A DNA stretch of 64,000 nt from Leptolyngbya sp. PLA1 (GTDB taxonomy: Bacteria > Planctomycetota > Phycisphaerae > Phycisphaerales > UBA1924): contig QWIH01000005.1 of the NCBI GenBank assembly GCA_021405315.1, positions 1 through 64,000 on the forward strand. The letters run 5' to 3'. The translations under genes and the position numbers were made by a program. The notes under the pieces are model-generated. The model was not told the origin of the DNA and did no database searches. It worked only from the letters and a program-made list of their open reading frames with translations. How positions within the stretch are numbered: position 1 is the first letter of the stretch; each line of letters starts with the position of its first letter. This document shows, piece after piece, positions 46,554 through 55,500 of this stretch.

Positions 46554-49500
46554 ATGGGCAGCAACACGATGTCGGCCAGGACGGGCAACGCCGCGAACCT
46601 CGCGCTCCGCGCGCAGTCGTTCACGCATGGATGGTTCGCGGGCGTGGGCCGCGGGATGGGCTGGTCCGCCGCCCTGGCGGGCGCGCTGATCGGCTCGGTG
46701 TGCGCCGAGGCCATCGCGGGCCCCGAGGGCGCCCAGGTGGTGCGGGGCCAGGTGAGCATCAGCCGGAACGGGGCGGACACGCTGATCCGCGCCGGGAACA
46801 ACAGCATCATCAACTACCGCAGCTTCGACATCGCCCGCGGCGAGTCCGTGCGGTTCATCCAGCCCAACGCCAGCTCCCGCGTGCTGAACCGCATCAACAG
46901 CGCCGCACCGACCCGGATCGACGGGTCGCTCATCGCCAACGGTCGGGTCTACATGGTCAACCCCGCCGGGGTGATCTTCGGGCAGAGCGCGGTGGTCAAC
47001 GTGGGCGGGCTGTACGCCGCCGCGGGCAAGCTCTCCAACGCCGACTTCCTCCGCGGCATCGACCGCTTCAGCGACCTTTCGGGCCAGGTGTCGAACTACG
47101 GCACGCTGACCGCCGACTTCGTGACGCTCGCGGGCTCGGGTGTGGCGAACGCCGGGCAGATCATCTCCCCCCAGGGCACCGTTGTCATGGCCTCGGGCGA
47201 GGACGTGATGGTCGGTGAACGGTCAGGCAACCTGTTCGTCAAGATTCAGGGCTCGGCGGCCCCGCAGGCGACCGCCGGGGCCGGGGTGGAGAACACGGGC
47301 AGCATCGCCGCCGCCAGGGTGCGCATGGGCGCCGGTGACATGTACTCGATCGCCGTGCGCAACGCGGGGCGGATCAAGGCAAAGGACGTCCGCCTCGAAG
47401 GCCAGGGCGCCGGCGAGGTCCACGTCTCCGGCGAGATCGACGCGTCGTCCTCCACGGGCAAGGGCGGACAGGTCCGCATCCTGGGTGAGAAGGTCGGTGT
47501 GACCGATGCGTCCATCAACGCCTCCGGCGCTACAGGCGGCGGGACGGTCCTGATCGGCGGCAACTACCAGGGCCGAGGTCCCGAGCAGAACGCGGACCGC
47601 ACGTTCGTGGGCTCTAGCACGCGCATCGACGTGAGCGCCACGGACAAGGGCAACGCCGGCACCGCCATCGTGTGGGCCGACGACATCACCCGGTTCCACG
47701 GCGAGGTCAAGGCCACCGGCGGAGCGCAGGGTGGTGACGGCGGGTTCGTCGAAGTCAGCGGCAAGCACAACCTCGCGTTCACGGGCAAGGTCGACACCCG
47801 GGCGCCGAATGGCCGCACCGGCACCCTGCTTCTGGACCCGGACAACATCACGATCCAGACCGGGGCGGGCGCCGACGACAACCAGATGAACGCGGGCGTT
47901 CCCTCGGGTGATCCGGCGGACGTCATCAACTTCGCCGACGGCGGCGCGACCGACTTCGTCATCGGGCGCGGCACCATCCAGGATGCCACCACCAACGTCA
48001 TCCTTCAGGCCAACGTCGACATCACGCTCAACACCAACATCACGATGAGCAACGACGGCGTCGGCATCATCATGCAGGCCGGCGACGACATCATCCTCAA
48101 CAACTCCATCACCACCCGCGGCGGGCAGATCACGCTCACCGCCAACGACAACTCCAACAGCACCGCGACCGGCGACGGACGCATCCAGATCAGCGGCGAC
48201 CTCGACACCACCGGCAACAACCAGACCGGCGGCGCCGTCACCCTCACGGTCAGCGGCGGGACCGGCGCGATCACGCTCGGCGCCGACGTCATCACCAGGG
48301 GCGGCGCCGTCACGTTCGCCGGCCCCGTCACGCTCTCGGGCGCGACCCGGACCGTTGATGCCACCGACGGCGGCGCTACGGCGGCGGGTGCGGCGGTCGC
48401 GTTCAACTCCACCGTCAACGCGGGCAGCAACCTCATCGTCAACGCCGGCACGGGCGGGAACGTCACCTTCACGGGCGCCGTCGGGGGCACGACCGCCCTC
48501 AACGATATCACCCTGACGGGCAACGCCGTTTCCCTCGGCGCGGTCACTACCGCGGCCAACGGCGACGTGAGCGTGACCAATGGCGGGGCGTTCACCATCG
48601 GCGGCGACTGGTCGCTGGGCGGCACGCTCACCCAGAGCGGAGCGGGCACGATCGACCTCGGCGGCAGCGTCACAACGTCCAACGACAACATCACGCTCGC
48701 CGGCGCCACGACCGTGACCGCCGCGAGCACCACGCTCAACTCCGGCACGGGGACCACGTCCGTGGGCGCGGTCGATGTCGGCTCGAACGCGATGACCGTC
48801 CTTGCTGACGAGATCGCATTCACCGGCGGCGCGAACAGCATCACGGGCTCGGGGTCGTTTACCGTGGATGTCTCGACCGCGGCCCGGGCGATCAACATCG
48901 AGAACGGCGCGACGGGGCTCAACATCTCCGCCGCCTCGCTGCTCGTGTTCGATTCCGCGCTTGGCTCGCTCACCATCGGCTCTACCAACGCGGGCAACCT
49001 CACCGTCGGCGGGGCGACCACGTTCAACGGCAACACCACGCTCATCACGGGCGACAACTTCGATAACACGGGCGCCATCACCGCGACCCAGATCGCCGTT
49101 CAGGCAGCGGACGCGCTCACCGTCAGCTCGAACATCACCGCCTCCACATCGCTGGCCCTGCACTCGGGCACCGATGGCACGGGCAACATGACGTTCAACA
49201 ACATCGTCGTGGATTCGCCCTCCATCAGCCTCCGCGCGGGCAGCGGTTCCGGCACCACGGCGTTCGTCGACGCCGGCACCAGCACGCCCACCTTCCAGAA
49301 CGGTGGCGGAACAAACCCGACGACATTCTCGTTCCGCCAGGACGCGGCCGTGTTCGAGTCGCAGCTCCCCGGCACCCTCCAGTGGGGCGCGGGCGACGCG
49401 ACGGGTATCGCGATCACCGTGCAGTCCGACGGCGGGAACATCGACCTGAACCTCGGCGCCGACCCGACTCAGCTCGACAACTCCGCCCTCACGCTCATTA

Positions 49501-52500
49501 CCGCGGGCGCCAATCGCTCGCGCATCCTCTCGGATCTTGCGCTCGCGTCGCTGAGCGTCACGGGCAACGCCACCCTCTCCGCCAATGTCACGACGCCCGG
49601 CGGCACGGTCAACTTCGGCGGACCCGTTACGCTCGGTGCGAACGCCACGATCGACACGACCAACGGCGGCGCGGTCGCCGCCGGCAACAACATCTCCTTC
49701 GGCTCGACCGTCGACGGCACGACGGCCTCGTCGCAGGGCCTCACGGTCCGTGCGGGCACCGGCGGAAACGTGACCCACACCGGCGCCGTGGGCGGCACCA
49801 CGCAGCTCGCCGCGTACAGCATCACCAGCGCCAACGACTTCTCCGCGGGCGCCGTGACCACCACCAGCTTCACTCAGGTCGCGGGCAACGGCACCACCAC
49901 CATCACCGGGCGCCTCACCGCGAACGGCGCGGGCGGCGTGAACCTGACCGGCACCAACTTTGCCCTCTCCGGAGGCGTGGACACCGCCACCGGCGGCGCC
50001 TTCACCATCGACAACTCCGGTACCGCGACCTTCAGCGGCGGGGCCTCCGGGCGCCTGCTCCTCGACGGCGCGTTCACCAAGAACGGCGCGGGCGGCGTCA
50101 GCGTCGGCGTGGACATCAGCACGACCGACGACAACATCTCGTTCAACGCCGGCACGCTGACCATGACCGCCGCCGCCACATTCGGCGCGGATACCGCGAC
50201 GGTCACGCTCAACACCACGAACCTCAACGGCCAGAACCTGACGCTGGCTGGCAACGGAATCGACTTCGGCGGCGGCGCTGACTCCATCACCGGCACGGGC
50301 GCCGGCACCCTCACGCTCCAGGCCGCGACCAATGCCACAAGCATCGGCGTCGCGGGTGGGGCGGGCACGCTGGACATCAGCACGACCGACCTCGCGGCCC
50401 TTGCCGACGAGGCCGTCGGCTCGCTCGTCATCGGTGCCGCCTCGGGCACCGGGACGGTCACCGTTGCGGGCGGCACGTTCCGTGATGCGGTCACCTTCCG
50501 CTCGCCCACCTCGGGCACGGTCGCGGTGACCGGGCTCGTGACGGGCAGTCAGTCGGACGCATCGATCACCTTCTCCGCGCCAACGATCACGCTGGCAGCG
50601 GACGTCGTTACCGCCGGCGGGGCGATCAACATCGGAACTGCCGCCGGCCACGCCGCGAGGCTCGACGCGAGCGTGCTGCTCGACACGACCGACGGCGGCA
50701 ACGTCGCCACGGGCGGGGACGTCTCCTTCGCGGGCACGCTCAATGCCCTCGCCGCGGGCACGCAGGGGCTGACCATCGACGCGGGCACGGGCGGCGTGGT
50801 GACCCACACCGGCGTCGTGGGAGGCACCACCGGGCTCGGGGCCTACACCCTGACCAATGCCAACAACTTCACCGCCACAGGCGCGGTGACCGTCGCGTCC
50901 TTCACCCAGACGGCCGGCCAGGGCACGAGCACCTTCAACGGGCTGCTCACCGCCAACGGAACGCCCGGCGACATCAGCCTCTCCGGCAACGCCGTCACGT
51001 TCAACGCCGGCGTCACAACGCTCAACGGCGGTATCCTGAACGTCACCAGTTCCGGTGCGCTCACCATCGCGAACACGGGGCTCTCGCTCGACGGCGCGTT
51101 CACCAAGGCCGGCGCAGGCAACACCCTGCTCGGTGCGAACATCACCACCAGCAACGACGATATCACCTTCGGCGGTGCGGGCGCCGTCAGCCTGACTGCA
51201 GCTTCGACACTCTCCGCGGGCACCGGCACGATCTCGATCGGTGCGGCGGACCTTGACGGGCAGAACTTCACTCTCGCCGCGGACGAGATCGACTTCACGG
51301 GCGCCGCGAACACCGTCGTCGGGAACGGGATCGGGAACCTGACCCTCCGTGGCGGTGCCGCAGGCACCTCCATCGGCGTGGTGAATGCCGCCTCCACGCT
51401 CGAACTTTCGGCGGCCGACTTGGCCGCCCTCGCGGACGAGGTCGCCGCTTCGATCATCATTGGTGGCGCGGGGGTCAGCGGCGACATCACCGTCGGCTCG
51501 GCGGTCTCGTTCCGCGACTGGGTGACGCTGCAGACCTCGGGCGCGATCGCCATCACGGGCGCGATTACCGGGTCCAACGCGGACTCCAATGTCTCCATCG
51601 ACGGCGGCACGGTGAACCTTGCAGCGAACATCACGACGCAGGGCGCGGCGGTCTCGATCGCGGGCGCCACGACGCTCTCCGGCGACGCGACGATTGACAC
51701 GACCAACGCGGGCGGTGCGGCAGCCGGTGCAAACATCAGCATCACGTCCGCGCTCGATTCCTCGGCCGCGGGCTCCAACACGCTTTCCCTGGAGTCAGGA
51801 ACCTCGGGTGATATCTCCATCGCGGCAATCGGTGCCGCGACGCGGCTGGGCGGCTTTGAGATCCTCGGGGCTGACAACGTGTCGGCCCAGAGCATCCGCG
51901 CCACGTTCATCAACAACACCGTAGCCGGTACCGCGACCTACTCCGGCGCGCTCGACACGACCGGCCTTGCCGGTATCACGCTCTCGGGCGCGGGCGGCCA
52001 CGACCTCACCGCGGGCGCGACCACCACGGGCGGCGGCGTGTTCATCGCAGACGCCGCGGGCACGCTCACGGTCGGCGCATCCGGCCTCTCGCTGGACGGC
52101 TCGTTCACCCGGTCCAACGGCGCCACCTCGCTCGCCGGCGACATCACCACGACCAACGACGACATCAACTTCAGCGACGCGGCTTCCGCCGTGACGCTGA
52201 CCGGCAACTCCGTTCTCACAGCTGGGACGGGCACCATCAGCCTCCGCGGCGTCGCGATGGGCTCGCAGGATCTCACGCTCGCGGCGGACGGCATCGACCT
52301 GCTCGGAGGGAACGACTCGGTGACCGGCGCGGGCTCCGGCACGCTGACTCTCCGTGGCGGCTCCGACGCGACGTCGATCGGCCTTGCGGGAGGCGCGGGC
52401 ACGCTGCAGATTACCCAGGCGGACCTGGATGCGGTCGCTGTCGGCGCCATCTTCGAGATGCTCATCGGATCCGCGACGGGCACCGGTGACATCACCGTCC

Positions 52501-55500
52501 CCGCCGGCGGCGTCTCGTTCAACAACGATGTCCGCTTCCTGGGCGACACGGCGACACTCGTGCTGAACGGCCCCATCACCTTCGCGAACCCCACGGGCTG
52601 CCTCACGTTCGACCTCGCGGTCGACCTCGGGACGGATCTGACCGCCGCGTGCATCATCTTCAACGACGCGCTCACCATCACCGCCGCGGGCATCGACCTG
52701 TCCGTGGGCACCGGCAACATCGACTTCAACAGCACGGTCGACGTGGGCGCATTCGGGTTTGATGCCACCGGCGATGACATCAACTTCGCGGGCGGGGCGG
52801 ACAGCGTCACCGGCACCGGCGCCGGCACCGTGGGGCTCACCGCGGGCACCGTCGGCAACATCCGGGTCGGTGCAGCGGGCAGCGGGCTGGTCATCAGCTC
52901 CACCGACCTCGCGGCCTTCGCGGACGGCTTCGGCTCGCTCGTGATCGGCAACTCCTCCGACGCCAACACCATCACGCTCGGCGCCGCAACCTATCGCGAT
53001 CCGGTGAGGTTCGAGACTACCGGCGCGGGCGCCATCAACGTCACCGGCGCGATCACCGGAACCGGCGACGCGTCCTTCGCGTTCGGCGGCGCCACGAATC
53101 TCGGGGCGGACGTCTCCACCGCTGGCGGCGACATCGATCTGGAGGGCGCCACCCTCCTCAACACCGATGTTGTGCTCAGCGCGGGCACGGGTGCAGTCAC
53201 CGCGAGTGCCGGCCTTGGACTCGACGGCAACGACCTCACCATCGCGGCGGACGCGATTGACTTCGCCGGCGGTGCGGACTCCGTCGGCGGCGACGGCACC
53301 GGCACGCTCACCCTTCGGGGCGGCACCGCCGCCAGCAGCATCGGCGTGGGCGGGGGCACCGGCACGCTGCAGATCGACGACACCGACCTCGCGGCCCTGG
53401 CGGATGGTGTGGCCGGCCAGATCGTCATCGGCCAGAGCAGCGGTACCGGGGATGTCACCGTCGCGTCCTCCACGTTCCGCGACGCTGTGGTCTTCCGGAC
53501 AGGCTCGCTCAACTCCGTCATCGTCAGCGGGCTGCTCACCGGGTCGACCGCGGACGCGAGCGTCACCGCGGAGGGGGGCGCAGCGGTCCTCTTCGCGAAC
53601 ATCGTGACCCTGGGCGGCGCGGTGAACCTCGACGTTGCGACCACGCGGCTCGGCGCGTCCGCCGCGATCGACACCACCTCCGCGGGCGGCGCTGCGGCGG
53701 GGGGAAACATCACCTTCGGCGGGGCCCTCCGCGGCACCAGCGACGGTGCGCAGGGCCTGGTCCTCAACGCCGGCACCGGTGGTGCCATCCTGATCACCGG
53801 GGCGACGGGTTCCACCAGGCTCGCGGGCTTCACCGTGCTCGGCGCGGCAACGCTCTCCACGCAGGGTGTTCGCTCGACCTTCATCGATTCCACCGTCGGC
53901 ACTTCGGCGACCTATGCGGGGCTGCTCGACACCACCGGCGCGGGAGGCATCGGCCTGCACGGCGCGGGCACGCACACCCTCTCGGGAGGGGCTACCACCA
54001 CAGGCGCCGGCGGCTTCACCGCGGACGCCGCCGGCCTGCTCACCATCAACACCGCCGCCCTCAGCCTCGACGGTGCCTTCGACCGCTCCGGCGGCGCCAC
54101 CAGCCTCGGTGCCGGCATCAGCACCACCGGGGACAGCGTTTCCTTCGGCGGTGATGTCACCGTCACCTCTGATCTGGCCATCAGCACCGTCGCGGGTGGC
54201 AACGTCACCGGGGCGACCGTGACATTCGCCGGGGCCACCGACGGCGACGCCCCGGGCCGCGACCTTTCCATCGACGCCGGCACCGCGGGCACCGTGACCT
54301 TCGGCGGGGACGTGGGCGCCACGCAGGCGCTCGGTTCGCTGACCGCCGTCGCCGACACATCCGTGACCTCCATCTTCCTCCAGAACGTCATCACCACCGA
54401 CGGTCAGAGCTACACCGGCTCGCTCCGGCTCGCGGGCGACCTCACCAACACCGGCTCGGGCGACATGCTTCTCGCCGGTCCGGTCGAGCTCACCTCCGAT
54501 GTCTCCATCGTCAACTCCGGGGCCGCCGGCGATGACATTTCCATCACCGGGGCCGTCACCTCGGACGGCACTGCGCGGGCGCTGACCCTGGGCGGCGCGG
54601 GCAACCTGGGCAACGTCACGCTCCTTTCCGCTGCGGGGAGCCCCAACCTGCTCTCGGCGCTCACCGCGGTCGGCGGAACGATCACAACATCCTCGGTCTC
54701 CACCACCGGCGATCAGAGTTACACGGGAGATGTCATCTCCAACGGCAACCTCTCCGGCGCCGCGATCAGCGTCACGGGCGATCTTCTGGCCAACGGCGAT
54801 CTCTCCGGCACCTCCATCAGCGTCTCCGGCAACATGCTGGTCGGTGTTGATCTGACGGTGAATGCCACCGCTTCGTTCGGCGTGGGCGGCACCACCAACT
54901 CGGAGGCCACGGAGTTCAACGACCTCACCATCAACTCGCCCAACATCTCGCTGACCGGAGCCGTAGGCGGCGTCGACGCCCTGGGGGCCATCACCACGGA
55001 CACCGGCGGCTCGCTCGCCCTGGGCGGCGGGTCCGTCACCACCCGTGACGGCCAGACCTGGGGAGAGAACATCACCCTCGGCGCCAACACGACATTCACC
55101 AGCACCAACAACGGGACCATCCGCTTCAACGGCACCGTCAACTCGGACGGCAGCGCTCGCGACCTGGTGGTCAACACGGGCGGCGACTCCATCTTCACCC
55201 AGGCGATCGGCAACACCTCGGCACTCTCCGACTTCGAGACCGACGCGGGCGGTACCAGCACGTTCAGCGGCAACGTGACCGCGGGCGGCAGCATCGAGGT
55301 CGGGGACGCCGCCGTGCTTGCCGGGAACCTGCTCTTCACGGCGCCCGTCATCGAGTTCGACGGCACCGTGGACTCCGACGGCACCGCCCGGGACCTCACC
55401 CTCAACGGCAGCAGCAGCGTGACGTTGGCGGGCAACGCCGGCGCAAACTCCGTGCTCTCGACGCTCTCGGTCACGAGCCCCAGCATCAGCCTCCGCTCTG

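Noticed and set aside
47223..50807. A very long antisense reading frame (over 1,100 codons) inside tpsA
   Set aside because: The composition is Arg/Ala/Gly/Val-rich with no domain, and it mirrors the codon bias of the repeated sense gene. Long empty antisense frames are expected in DNA this GC-rich.
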